64,000 bases of DNA, taken from positions 34,767 to 98,766 of IMG/VR virus record IMGVR_UViG_3300007735_000795; one strand, 5' to 3'. The DNA is from a virus. Of this stretch, positions 32,845 to 41,115 are shown piece by piece. The notes beneath the pieces are model-generated. The model worked only from the letters and a program-made list of their open reading frames with translations. It made no database searches and was not told the DNA's origin. Numbering within the stretch: position 1 is the stretch's first letter; every line of letters starts with the position of its first letter. Position numbers and translations under genes: made by a program.

Positions 32845-32859
32845 AACTTGATTTGTATA

Positions 32860-32891
32860 TAAATATATACGAGATTATTACTTTTTACAAA
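32860..32891 (-). promoter_or_regulatory. Bacteroidota-type promoter
   Basis: Minus strand TTTG, 20 bases, TATATTTA. The -33 box lies inside the 3' end of the RecB-like nuclease gene. Confidence 0.6.
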
Positions 32892-33807
32892 GGTCTTTCC
32901 TTTCATTAAAAGGACACCATTGACAGTTTTTATTAGGGTTTATAGGGTGGGTTACAGGTTTGTGCGTACCATCCAAATTAAAACATTCGTTTAAAAAATT
33001 ATCTATAGCATTTATTGCTTTATTCATTTTAATTTTTCCACTTGGTGGAATGTATTCTTGAATGCGACTTTGAGGGTATTCACTTTCTTCCCATATTTTT
33101 CTTTTTAGTATGATAAATTCTACTTCTATATTGTCTTCAGGAACATCATACAGTTTACTGAAGTATTTTTTATAAAACAACAATTGGAATTGTTTACGTT
33201 CATCTTTTTTTGCATCATCATTCCAACCACGAGTTGATGTTTTAAAATCGTAAATTTTGTATACATTATTAGGTTCATGGTATAGTACCATATCAATATA
33301 ACCTTTGTATAATATATTTGTAAATGTATTATTTACAGGTACAACTATAGGCAATTCACAGTCTATTAAATGCCAACCACGTTTACTGAAGTAACCATTT
33401 CGTTTCTTTTTTAAAAAATTCAAAATTGCTATTCCATCATCAAAAAATTCTCTCATTTCAGTTGCACTACTAAAATGGGTATTTTTATTTGTTTCGTATT
33501 CTTTTAAATATACTTTTCTAAATTCGTCTTCAAAAAATGTTTCTATGTCAAATTTATCAGCTGCAACTCCACTTTCATTATACATTAAAGTGAGATAATG
33601 CTGAATGGCACTATGCATAGCGGTTCCGAACACAGTGTGGATACTAGGTTCATATTGTTGTAAATTGTCTTTGTATTGTAATTCCCATTTATGAGGACAT
33701 TCATAATACGTAGCAAATTGACTATAAGAAATTGTTTTATGGTAAGCATAGTTTACCTCTATTAAAGGTTTATTTTTAATAAGTTTTACAGCAGGATGTA
33801 TTTTCAA
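32878..33807 (-). CDS. PD-(D/E)XK (RecB/Cas4-like) nuclease
   Basis: 309 aa. YSQFATYYECPHKWELQY, GTAMHSAIQHYL, LIDCELPIVVP, YKGYIDMVL and KIYDFKTSTRGW contain the Glu/Asp-x-Lys core of the nuclease. The C-terminal NPNKNCQWCPFNERKDLC with the N-terminal cysteine gives the four cysteines of an iron-sulfur cluster as in Cas4/AddB. A role in recombination or DNA degradation fits its position beside the clamp-loader genes. Confidence 0.85.
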   Translation of the reverse strand: MKIHPAVKLIKNKPLIEVNYAYHKTISYSQFATYYECPHKWELQYKDNLQQYEPSIHTVFGTAMHSAIQHYLTLMYNESGVAADKFDIETFFEDEFRKVYLKEYETNKNTHFSSATEMREFFDDGIAILNFLKKKRNGYFSKRGWHLIDCELPIVVPVNNTFTNILYKGYIDMVLYHEPNNVYKIYDFKTSTRGWNDDAKKDERKQFQLLFYKKYFSKLYDVPEDNIEVEFIILKRKIWEESEYPQSRIQEYIPPSGKIKMNKAINAIDNFLNECFNLDGTHKPVTHPINPNKNCQWCPFNERKDLCKK

Positions 33808-34061
33808 AACGGAGAATATTTTTTTCTTATAGCACGTCCTAATTCTGTATCATTAGGATACTGTTTTATAAAGTCCTGAATTTCAGGAATGATTGAATTT
33901 TCTTTTTTAATATATTGAGCAGCGTCTAACAATTCTTCATACAAATGATTCATAAAATCATCTTTGCTGTTTTGGTCTAAAGTAGTATTGTATTTTTTTA
34001 TACCACGTTCACTTCTAGACTTTAAATCATTTATAACTGCTTCTGTAACTTTGTCTGTCAT
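33804..34061 (-). CDS. Small MazG-like/phage conserved protein
   Basis: 85 aa. RSERGIKKYNTTLDQN...FMNHLYEELLDAAQYIKKE resembles the short phage helical proteins related to MazG-type pyrophosphohydrolases, with acidic residues EELLDA on one helix. The C-terminus YPNDTELGRAIRKKYSPF is separate. Enzymatic role uncertain. It overlaps the nuclease gene by 4 bases. Confidence 0.55.
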   Translation of the reverse strand: MTDKVTEAVINDLKSRSERGIKKYNTTLDQNSKDDFMNHLYEELLDAAQYIKKENSIIPEIQDFIKQYPNDTELGRAIRKKYSPF

Positions 34062-34062
34062 T

Positions 34063-34740
34063 TTAATAATTTATATCTTTTATTTTTTCTATTGCTTGTG
34101 GAGGTATATTATTTAATGTGTAATATCCTTGTTTATAATTAGGATCAGTATACAATTTTAAATAATCTCCAGGAACCATATCTGTCCCTATTTTTAATAT
34201 TGTCCAGTTTTTTATTCCTGTTTTTTGATAAAACATTTCTCCTAAATTTTCTATATCTTCTAAATCTTTAGATAAATAAACTCTATCAGGATGATATGAT
34301 GCTTTTGATCTTGATTTAGGTACTAATCCTGTATTTAATATTTTATTGGCGTTTTGAGTTGGAGTAATATGATATAAAATAGAAGGAATATTTTCAACTA
34401 TTTCTTCATCAAATTTAGCTTCAAATCTTAATTTAATTTCACCTTCTTTAAAATATTTTTCATCCCATTTACCAGTATACTCTTTAGTTTCCATAAATGA
34501 AGGAAACCATCCTAAAGTATTAGCATCTTTAATAATACCATTTAATAAAGTATTAATGTTTGTACTAAATGTTTTAATATAAAATGAATTTTTACTTTTA
34601 GTGAATATAAATTTTGATGAATATTTCTTTTCTAAAATGTTTAATGTTTTCCCAATATTAGTTGTTTTAATTAAACCCTCTTGAAGATTCAATTCATATT
34701 CTTCTTTATATACTTCTAATAGTATATTTAATAACTTCAT
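34063..34740 (-). CDS. ART-like (ADP-ribosyltransferase/2'-phosphotransferase-type) candidate
   Basis: 225 aa. The C-terminal half has ILYHITPTQNANKILNTGLVPKSRSKASYHPDRVYLS: strand-His, helix with 'N.....G', then a HPxRVYLS strand, and later WTILKIGTDMVPGDYLKLYTDP and a NNIPPQAI segment. That order (HIT...G...R-Y-S) is seen in ART-fold proteins such as Tpt1/KptA and DUF-type relatives. The N-terminal half is a separate unassigned domain. No NAD-binding proof is possible here. Confidence 0.4.
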   Translation of the reverse strand: MKLLNILLEVYKEEYELNLQEGLIKTTNIGKTLNILEKKYSSKFIFTKSKNSFYIKTFSTNINTLLNGIIKDANTLGWFPSFMETKEYTGKWDEKYFKEGEIKLRFEAKFDEEIVENIPSILYHITPTQNANKILNTGLVPKSRSKASYHPDRVYLSKDLEDIENLGEMFYQKTGIKNWTILKIGTDMVPGDYLKLYTDPNYKQGYYTLNNIPPQAIEKIKDINY

Positions 34741-35147
34741 TTCAATAACTTTTTAATTTCTTTATCATCAACACCCCTTTTCTTTAAAATGTTCTTAATA
34801 GTATCTGTGTGGTGAGCATGATAATATTCTTGTGCTTCACGCAGTGAACATTCATAGTGGTCTGCTAAATGTTTTAACAACACATCATGAGTTTTTGGTT
34901 TAGATGATTTAATGTATTTTAGAAACATATTTTTCTTTGGTATCATATATAAATATAATTTATATATTTTTTCCTTTTCAGTGTAAGGAATTGTTTGAAT
35001 CAGATTTACAAATTCAATATAATCTGGGTTCATACTGAGGAAACGATGCACCATATAAGGGTTAAATGATGCTTTGTCCTCCTCAGTAAATGAATCCCAA
35101 GATTGTTTTTCGTAAGTAATCTGTTTAAGCCAATCAAAGATTTGCAT
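34737..35147 (-). CDS. Clamp loader small subunit (gp62-like)
   Basis: 136 aa. IFDWLKQITYEKQSWDSFTEEDKASFNPYMVHRFLSMNPDYIEFVN at the N-terminus matches the gp62 signature I know from T4-like phages (FNP.M..RFLSMN.DYIE). KKNMFLKYIKSSKPK follows. T4 gp62 joins four gp44 subunits to load the gp45 clamp. Its neighbours are a small protein and gp44, as in T4 gene order. Confidence 0.8.
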   Translation of the reverse strand: MQIFDWLKQITYEKQSWDSFTEEDKASFNPYMVHRFLSMNPDYIEFVNLIQTIPYTEKEKIYKLYLYMIPKKNMFLKYIKSSKPKTHDVLLKHLADHYECSLREAQEYYHAHHTDTIKNILKKRGVDDKEIKKLLK

Positions 35148-35376
35148 ACTCGTCCCTAATGTCTTTAGGAAGCAATTCAGTTAATACTTTACCTGTTTTC
35201 ACATCATAAAAACAAGGAATAGGAATAATTGCATCCTCAGCTGTTCCAGCTACGAATTTAGAAATTTTTCTAATAATTACTCCTTCAGCAAAGATGTGAT
35301 TACCATCAGTAGATGTTAATGGTGTTGATGATTTAATGTCAACGTTAATGTTGAGTGGTTTTTCGGTTTTATTCAT
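35134..35376 (-). CDS. Small unknown protein between clamp-loader genes
   Basis: 80 aa. Beta-rich (INVDIKSSTPLTSTDGNHIFAEGVIIRKISKFVAG, then IPIPCFYDVKTGKVLTELLP). It sits between the gp44 and gp62 genes, 1 base from gp44's stop and overlapping gp62 by 14 bases. Function unknown. Confidence 0.65.
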   Translation of the reverse strand: MNKTEKPLNINVDIKSSTPLTSTDGNHIFAEGVIIRKISKFVAGTAEDAIIPIPCFYDVKTGKVLTELLPKDIRDEYANL

Positions 35377-35377
35377 T

Positions 35378-36298
35378 TTATTGTATAATTTTTAAAATTG
35401 CACATATTAAAGCCATAACTGAGATCTCTTTATCAATTCTGAAATTGGCATGATACATATAGTTTTCTATTTCAATAATAATCAATGCTTTAGACAAATC
35501 ATTTTTACCATACTCGTCTAAAGTATCATATAAGAATCTATAAACTTCTTCAAAATCATCCAAATTACTATCAGCAAGTATTTGTCTAATGTTTTTAAAA
35601 CTATTTTTAGATGGTGATTTAAGTTCTTTTAGAATAGCATCTTTATAACTACTTGATGTTAAAATTGAATTATCAACTGTTAATTTATTATCAACTGTGT
35701 TTACCTGACAGGTATTAAGTATTTTTCTAATATCAGGGTAATGTTTGTTAACTATTGAAGCCAAATCAGATACTTCATAATAAATATTTTCTTGGTCTAA
35801 AATAGTAGAAACATGTTGTGCTAATTCTTTTTTAGATGGAGGAGTAATTTTTAATACTTGACAACGTGATTGAAGCGGATCAATAATGCGTTCAAGGTAA
35901 TTACAAGTTAATATGAATCGAGTGGTACGAGAATATGTCTCAATAATGTTTCGAAGTGATGCTTGTGCTTGAATTGTTAAAAAATCAGCTTCATCTAAAA
36001 TAATAACTTTAATAGACTTGAATGTTGCTGAGGAAGCAAATCCTTGTACTTTGTCTCGAATTGTATCGATGCCTCTTTCATCTGAAGCATTAATGTAAAG
36101 GTAATCACAGTTTATGTTATTAACAATTAGTTTTGCTAATGTAGTTTTACCTGTACCAGGTGTACCATAAAATAACAAATTTTGAATGTCATTGCTTTTT
36201 ATGTATTGGTGAATGATTTGTTTTAGTTGATCATTACCAACATATTCATTTAATGCTTTAGAACGATACTTTTCTACAAATAAACTATTTTCTTTCAT
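35378..36298 (-). CDS. Clamp loader large subunit (gp44-like AAA+ ATPase)
   Basis: 306 aa. Walker A GTPGTGKTT (45-53), Walker B VIILDEADF (98-106), sensor-1 LTCN, and the RFC-type SRC motif (144-146). Length and motifs match T4 gp44 and archaeal/eukaryotic RFC small subunits. It hydrolyses ATP to open and load the sliding clamp (39446-40168). Promoter 36303-36334 lies immediately upstream. Confidence 0.95.
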   Translation of the reverse strand: MKENSLFVEKYRSKALNEYVGNDQLKQIIHQYIKSNDIQNLLFYGTPGTGKTTLAKLIVNNINCDYLYINASDERGIDTIRDKVQGFASSATFKSIKVIILDEADFLTIQAQASLRNIIETYSRTTRFILTCNYLERIIDPLQSRCQVLKITPPSKKELAQHVSTILDQENIYYEVSDLASIVNKHYPDIRKILNTCQVNTVDNKLTVDNSILTSSSYKDAILKELKSPSKNSFKNIRQILADSNLDDFEEVYRFLYDTLDEYGKNDLSKALIIIEIENYMYHANFRIDKEISVMALICAILKIIQ

Positions 36299-36302
36299 AA
36301 CT

Positions 36303-36334
36303 GTAATATAATAAAAAAGGCTTGCATTTGCAAG
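36303..36334 (-). promoter_or_regulatory. Bacteroidota-type promoter overlapping a terminator
   Basis: Minus strand CTTG, 20 bases, TATATTAC. The spacer contains the upstream operon's terminator stem and U-run (36313-36337), so the -33 CTTG is part of the hairpin. Confidence 0.55.
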
Positions 36335-36337
36335 CCT
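36313..36337 (-). terminator. Rho-independent terminator
   Basis: 8-bp perfect stem AGGCTTGC/GCAAGCCT (36318-36325 with 36330-36337), loop ATTT, followed on the minus strand by six U. It ends the 36352-36834 transcript. Confidence 0.85.
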
Positions 36338-36351
36338 AATTTGAAATATGT

Positions 36352-36834
36352 TTAAAAATAATCATCCTGATCTTTCTGGGTTGGGTCTGTATTGTGACCA
36401 AACTCATCATAATCATAGTCATCCTCTTCATCACTATCATTATCTTCTCTACCAAACAATACCTTTAATTCATCTAATACTTCATCTACAATATTTTTTA
36501 AATCAGGATTATCAGAAGCTATTTGCTCTAGTTGAGGCATTACCTCTTCATCAAAAGTATCTTCTGGGTAGTCTATAAGTTTATTTATTGTGTCATCTAT
36601 TTCTTTAAGAGCAGATGCTAGTTCTTTTACTGTTCCTACTTTAGGAGGTGTTTTAAGTTTGTTTAAATATAATGCTACTTTTACTCTGTCGGCAGGATCA
36701 TAAACATTATTAGCATCCTGAGTGTTTATGTATAATTTTAAAATATGTTGGTATGGATTGTCAGCTAATTGTTTAAATTGGCTTTCAGTAATCAAACCAG
36801 CCAATTTTTGCATTTTAAGGAACTCTTTATTCAT
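36352..36834 (-). CDS. T4-like phage protein, possibly structural
   Basis: 160 aa. MNKEFLKMQKLAGLITESQFKQL is a leader I know from proteins of T4-like phages of Bacteroidota. Helices follow, and a strongly acidic tail (EDNDSDEEDDYDYDEFG). It is preceded by a variant of the late-like motif (ATATGTATAATAAAAC at 36847-36861) and followed by a terminator. Function unknown. Confidence 0.55.
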   Translation of the reverse strand: MNKEFLKMQKLAGLITESQFKQLADNPYQHILKLYINTQDANNVYDPADRVKVALYLNKLKTPPKVGTVKELASALKEIDDTINKLIDYPEDTFDEEVMPQLEQIASDNPDLKNIVDEVLDELKVLFGREDNDSDEEDDYDYDEFGHNTDPTQKDQDDYF

Positions 36835-36846
36835 TATATTAGTATG

Positions 36847-36861
36847 TTTTATTATACATAT
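36847..36861 (-). promoter_or_regulatory. Possible late-type promoter motif
   Basis: Minus strand ATATGTATAATAAAA, one base from the ATATTTATAATAA motif at other sites; 13 bases upstream of ATG 36834. Confidence 0.3.
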
Positions 36862-36872
36862 TACTACTCTTA

Positions 36873-37127
36873 CTAATAGTCTCCGTACAAATTAAATTTC
36901 TTAGGTGGAGGTGCCTGTACTTCAACTGTTTTTTCTACTAATGAATACAATTCACCTTTTCTAGGGGACAATTTAAAGTCACAAACGTTTTGTACTTTTT
37001 GATAATATGCTTCTAAAGTGTCAGTTAATGAATTGTAAACAGTATCATCATTCAACAGTGACCACCTGTCACCAGGTGGTACACGTTGAGCGATTAGTTC
37101 TTCTATTAGTTTAATTTCAGTTGACAT
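36873..37127 (-). CDS. Small hypothetical protein
   Basis: 84 aa ([22 protein letters not shown]...). Helical, with a proline-rich APPPKKFNLYGDY end. It overlaps the stop of groL by one base. Function unknown. Confidence 0.6.
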   Translation of the reverse strand: MSTEIKLIEELIAQRVPPGDRWSLLNDDTVYNSLTDTLEAYYQKVQNVCDFKLSPRKGELYSLVEKTVEVQAPPPKKFNLYGDY

Positions 37128-38743
37128 TAAAACATTCCTCCCATTCCACTAAGGTCTTCTTGTTTAGTTTCTTCAGGTTTATCTACAACAGTACATTCAG
37201 TTAATAGAATTGTTCCTGCTACTGAAGCGGCATTTTCAATTGCTGTACGAGTTACTTTAGTTGGATCAATGATTCCAGCTTGTTTCATATCAACAAACTT
37301 TTGTGTTTCGAGATTATAACCTCTCCAGTTATCACGAACAACAAACAAGTTATTGATTACTTGATATGATTCCATTTCTTCATAACCAGCATTAGTGAGA
37401 ATTTTTATAAATGGTGAAGCACATGCTTTCCAAACAATGTTACCACCTACAGTGTCTCGGTTTGTAATTGATTCACGTGCATATAGTAAAGCAGATCCAC
37501 CACCAGGTACAATACCTTCTTCAATTGCGGCTTTAGTTGCTTGCAAGGCGTCATCCACGCGGTCTTTCTTTTCTTTGACCTCGGTTTCAGTATTACCACC
37601 GACATGAATTATTGCTACTCCTCCGACGAACTTCGCAAGCCTTTCTTGTAATTTTTCTTGTTCGAAAGGGGTCTTTGCTTTTTCGATTTGTTGTTGAAGT
37701 TCTTCAATACGTGTTTGTATTCTCTCAGATTGTCCTTTTCCATCAACTATTGTTGTTTGGTCTTTAGTAACTGTTATTAAACGGGCTTCGCCAAACCACT
37801 TCCAATCGAATTTGTCTAGCTTCATGCCCTTATCAGTACTAAATACCTCACCTCCTGTCAAAGTCGCAATGTCTTCTAAAAGTAGTTTTCTGCGATCACC
37901 AAAGTCAGGTGCTTTTACAGCACACACCTTAATAGTACCCCTCATTTTATTTACAATAAGTGTAGCAAGTGCTTCACCATCAACGTCTTCTCCTATAATA
38001 AGAAGCGGTTTGTTCTGATTAGACACTGCTTCTAATACTGGGAGTAATTCTTTAATAGTAGTAAAACGTTTGTCAGCAATGAGAATCAATGGATTCTCAA
38101 GGGTACAAGTCATTGTGTTGTTATCAGTAACAAAGTAATGTGATTTGTATCCTCTGTCAAATTGCATACCTTCTACTGTTTCAAGGTATGTTTCACCTGA
38201 TTTTGATTCTTCAATGTGTACTACACCTTCACGTCCTACTTTTTGCATTGCTGTAGCAATCAATTCTCCAATTTCAGGGTCATTATTTGCTGAAATGGTG
38301 GCTACTTGTTTAAGTTGGTCTTCAGAACTAATGTCTTGAGAAATGTTTTTACGTAATTCTCTAACAACTTCTTTAACAGCAGAATCAATTTCACGTTTGA
38401 TTTTAACTGCATTAATACCATTATTTAAATGTGTTAATCCATTTTTAACCATTTCTTGGGCCAACAATGTAGAAGTAGTTGTACCGTCACCTGCTCCATC
38501 AGCTGTTTTAATAGCTGCTTGTTTAACAAGTTGTGCTCCTAATTCTTCAATTGGGTCTTCAAGTGAAATATTCCTTGCTACTGTTACCCCATCTTTTGTA
38601 GATTGAGGGTAATCATTGTTTTTTGAAATTACAACATTACGACCATTAGGGCCTAATGTTGATGTAACGGCATTTGCTAATTTATCAATACCACTTACTA
38701 GTTTTTTTCTTGCTTCAGGTCCGAATTCGATAATTTTACTCAT
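37127..38743 (-). CDS. groL: Chaperonin GroEL
   Basis: 538 aa. Clear Gro[33 protein letters not shown], the apical-domain [39 protein letters not shown], and a GMGGMF tail. The family's ATP-binding DGTTT is intact. Together with the downstream GroES it gives a full phage chaperonin. T4 instead supplies only gp31, a GroES substitute. An apical-domain stretch ([18 protein letters not shown]) has unusual residues, which may reflect adaptation to phage substrates. Confidence 0.97.
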   Translation of the reverse strand: MSKIIEFGPEARKKLVSGIDKLANAVTSTLGPNGRNVVISKNNDYPQSTKDGVTVARNISLEDPIEELGAQLVKQAAIKTADGAGDGTTTSTLLAQEMVKNGLTHLNNGINAVKIKREIDSAVKEVVRELRKNISQDISSEDQLKQVATISANNDPEIGELIATAMQKVGREGVVHIEESKSGETYLETVEGMQFDRGYKSHYFVTDNNTMTCTLENPLILIADKRFTTIKELLPVLEAVSNQNKPLLIIGEDVDGEALATLIVNKMRGTIKVCAVKAPDFGDRRKLLLEDIATLTGGEVFSTDKGMKLDKFDWKWFGEARLITVTKDQTTIVDGKGQSERIQTRIEELQQQIEKAKTPFEQEKLQERLAKFVGGVAIIHVGGNTETEVKEKKDRVDDALQATKAAIEEGIVPGGGSALLYARESITNRDTVGGNIVWKACASPFIKILTNAGYEEMESYQVINNLFVVRDNWRGYNLETQKFVDMKQAGIIDPTKVTRTAIENAASVAGTILLTECTVVDKPEETKQEDLSGMGGMF

Positions 38744-38749
38744 ATTTTG

Positions 38750-39043
38750 TTATTCTGTTATAATTGCTAATACTTGGTTTTCTGGGCATACCCAGTATTC
38801 TTGGCCATCAAATTCAATTTTGTTTGGTCCCATAGCTGGAAGCATTACTTCCATACCTACTCTTAGACTTGTGTCTATCCAAACACCTGTTGCTGAATGA
38901 TAGCCTTCACCTATTGATACAATTGTTCCAATAAGTGCTTTTTCTTTACCCAAATCGGGTACTATGATTGAGCCGTATAGTGACTCTTCTGATTCGCGGG
39001 GTTTAACTATAACCGCGTTAAATGTTGCTTGTAACTTTTTCAT
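38750..39043 (-). CDS. groS: Co-chaperonin GroES
   Basis: 97 aa. A GroES fold with FNAVIVKPRESEESLYGSIIVPDLGKEKALIGTIVSIGEG and EVMLPAMGPNKIEFDGQEYWVC...ENQVLAII. The mobile loop (ESEESLYGSIIVPD) has the hydrophobic III-type anchor seen in GroES. Six bases from groL, clearly co-transcribed. Confidence 0.9.
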   Translation of the reverse strand: MKKLQATFNAVIVKPRESEESLYGSIIVPDLGKEKALIGTIVSIGEGYHSATGVWIDTSLRVGMEVMLPAMGPNKIEFDGQEYWVCPENQVLAIITE

Positions 39044-39366
39044 AATTCTGGGTTAATAATTTGCATAATTTCTTCTTTTACACGTTTCCATTCATTCACA
39101 TATTCTGAAAGTGATTCATAAACAGGTCTGTTATCAATTTTAAGTTTAGCAATTGATGAAACAGCTGAACCAAATGATGAATGATGGGTATGGGCTTTAA
39201 GGCCTTCTGTGGCACGAGTTTGTCGTCCTCTTCCACCTTTGTTGGTGCCAGGTTTTAGTGTTTCATAAACAGTGTAACTACTAGCATCCTTACCAATAAA
39301 ATAAGGTTCAATGAGTGGGTCTTTAATTAGCGTCAAAGACGACAACGCTTGTTTTTCTTTTTTCAT
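39040..39366 (-). CDS. Conserved phage protein of unknown function
   Basis: 108 aa. LIEPYFIGKDASSYTVYETLKP, a beta hairpin; then HTHHSSFGSAVSSIAKLKI and a helix. I recall similar proteins in T4-like phages (PYYI..D..CYTV, SNFGSAL). No function. It overlaps groS by 4 bases and starts 15 bases from the -7 box of promoter 39381-39412. Confidence 0.65.
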   Translation of the reverse strand: MKKEKQALSSLTLIKDPLIEPYFIGKDASSYTVYETLKPGTNKGGRGRQTRATEGLKAHTHHSSFGSAVSSIAKLKIDNRPVYESLSEYVNEWKRVKEEIMQIINPEL

Positions 39367-39380
39367 AACTATTATTTGTT

Positions 39381-39412
39381 TGAATATACGAACAAAATTT
39401 TAAATAACCAAA
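39381..39412 (-). promoter_or_regulatory. Bacteroidota-type promoter
   Basis: Minus strand TTTG, 20 bases, TATATTCA preceded by TTCG; drives the 39366 gene and groS/groL. Confidence 0.65.
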
Positions 39413-39445
39413 TAAAATACAACTTTTGTTTATAAATATGTGTAC

Positions 39446-40168
39446 TTATTGTTCTTTTGCAACAATATAGTAAGTACTTTGCAGATTAGTAACAGAAAAT
39501 GTAAGTTTCATCAATCCATTACTTTTTACAAACAATTGACCATTAGTCATATTTTTATTACACACTAGTATTTCTTTTAGTAATTCAGCATTGTACACCA
39601 ATTTAAAGGTGTTTTCTGAAGGTGTTATATTCTGGATGAAGTATGATACTTTATTTGCATACTCAACGTCTCCTCCAAATGTAAATCCTAATCCTAATTC
39701 ATCCGGTTCAACAACAACATTTTCTACGTTGGGAAGTGCATTTTTTGCTTTAACCAATGCACTGATAATTTCGTTGTTTAGATTTGCTTCCACATCATAT
39801 TCTTCAGGACCATTATATTCACCAGGTTTAGGAATGGTAAGTAAGTCTGCTAAAGTATAATTTAAATTAAATTGTTCATCAGCAATTAGTAATTTGGTAA
39901 TGATTTTGTTTTCCTTAACATAGTCAAGTACTAAATCACCACTTGTAATTGCTAATAATTTATCAAGTTGAGTAGTATTACTAATACCAATTGATGATTC
40001 GGGGAGTGGAAAATTATCATAAACAACTTTACCAATCATTTCTCTAGTAGGAGACATGAAGTTAATGGTGAGTTGTTTGTCTTTATTTATTTCCCATTTA
40101 ACATTTTCTACTAAACCATTTAAATGGTACTTTTCAATAATGGATTGTAATACTAGTTTTGATATCAT
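39446..40168 (-). CDS. Sliding clamp (gp45-like)
   Basis: 240 aa, close to T4 gp45's 228. Starts MISKLVLQSIIEKYHLNGLVENVKWEI, then internal DNA-clamp-type beta repeats (FPLPESSIGI, TSGDLVLDYV, LFVKSNGLMKLTF). The assignment rests on size, strand pattern and location in a T4-type gp45-gp44-gp62 cluster. It tethers the polymerase to DNA and, in T4, also activates late transcription. Confidence 0.8.
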   Translation of the reverse strand: MISKLVLQSIIEKYHLNGLVENVKWEINKDKQLTINFMSPTREMIGKVVYDNFPLPESSIGISNTTQLDKLLAITSGDLVLDYVKENKIITKLLIADEQFNLNYTLADLLTIPKPGEYNGPEEYDVEANLNNEIISALVKAKNALPNVENVVVEPDELGLGFTFGGDVEYANKVSYFIQNITPSENTFKLVYNAELLKEILVCNKNMTNGQLFVKSNGLMKLTFSVTNLQSTYYIVAKEQ

Positions 40169-40174
40169 ATAACC

Positions 40175-40206
40175 TTAATATAATAAAATCTTTAGTAAAA
40201 ACCAAA
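40175..40206 (-). promoter_or_regulatory. Bacteroidota-type promoter
   Basis: Minus strand TTTG, 20 bases, TATATTAA, just upstream of the clamp gene (ATG 40168). Confidence 0.65.
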
Positions 40207-41115
40207 TTAAAAACTAAAAAATTTAGTCACATTTGCATTTAACGGCGGAAATTCCCATTTTAAATCACTATAAAGTTCCTTTAATTTGTTTAATAGTAAT
40301 GACTCAAAAATTTCATCTATATCAATATACATTTTAACAAATTTTTCTATCTCATCAGGTACTTTAGCATTTGGTAAACCAATTGTATCTAGTTTGTACA
40401 TGTTTGGTTTTAGGTTAATAATAAAGATTTTATCACCTTCAATTATAGATTCGTATTTTTTATCTAGTTTTTTAAACTTTAATAAGTCATTATAACGAAC
40501 AGCTGCTTTAGTGTTTGAAGGTGCTTTTAGTCTGAAGTTGCTAAACATTTCTCCTGCTCTAGCAGGTACAATGTATGCTTTTATTTGTTTTACTCCAGTA
40601 GGTTTACCTAATTGTCTAATGTCTGTTGTTTTAAGTGATTTGTAAAATTCAATGATTGAATTGTCAATTTCAGTTTTAGTTTTACCAAACAATATGTTTT
40701 TGATAAGTTGTTCTCCAAACGATTTAAACAACTTATTCATGTTAGACTTCATTAGTTCAAGTCCTTTCATATCCAATTCATCAACAGCAACACCTTCTTT
40801 ATTAGTAATATACATAGCATACCTTCGTTTACCAGTAACAAGAATACCCTTAGCAATTACTTCTTGTTTTAACTGAAAGTAGTGTTTTTTAGGGTCAATG
40901 TTAAATAATTCTTTACAAAGAGTATTCAGGTGAGTATTTGATTCGTTTTGAATTTGATTTGCTAATTTTAATATGATTTCATTTTTATTGGTATCATTGA
41001 TTTCAATACCTTGAGATTTCATATGTTCTAGTACAGGACGTAATCCTATAAAAAGACTATCCGTATCTGATATTTTAATATGATTTGTTTCCTTTGTTTC
41101 TGTTTCCGATTTCAT
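40207..41115 (-). CDS. Family-B DNA polymerase, C-terminal half (split gene)
   Basis: 302 aa. After a short lead (MKSETETKETNHIKI) comes polymerase motif C, SDTDSLFI (Asp 17 and Asp 19), then GKRRYAM (95-101), the KKRY-type motif, and thumb-domain sequence. The exonuclease, motif A and motif B are missing here but are present in 42272-44020. So this is gp43B of a split polymerase. The ATG 41115 overlaps the 3' end of the HNH endonuclease gene by 41 bases. It presumably assembles non-covalently with the N-terminal half. Confidence 0.9.
   Translation of the reverse strand: MKSETETKETNHIKISDTDSLFIGLRPVLEHMKSQGIEINDTNKNEIILKLANQIQNESNTHLNTLCKELFNIDPKKHYFQLKQEVIAKGILVTGKRRYAMYITNKEGVAVDELDMKGLELMKSNMNKLFKSFGEQLIKNILFGKTKTEIDNSIIEFYKSLKTTDIRQLGKPTGVKQIKAYIVPARAGEMFSNFRLKAPSNTKAAVRYNDLLKFKKLDKKYESIIEGDKIFIINLKPNMYKLDTIGLPNAKVPDEIEKFVKMYIDIDEIFESLLLNKLKELYSDLKWEFPPLNANVTKFFSF

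Noticed and set aside
34737-35147. Regulatory protein RegA in place of gp62
   Set aside because: The gp62-type N-terminus and position beside gp44 fit better; no RegA-like motif seen.
37395-38900. Several plus-strand open frames of 60-95 codons opposite groL/groS
   Set aside because: Antisense shadows of a strongly conserved chaperonin gene, without homology or RBS.
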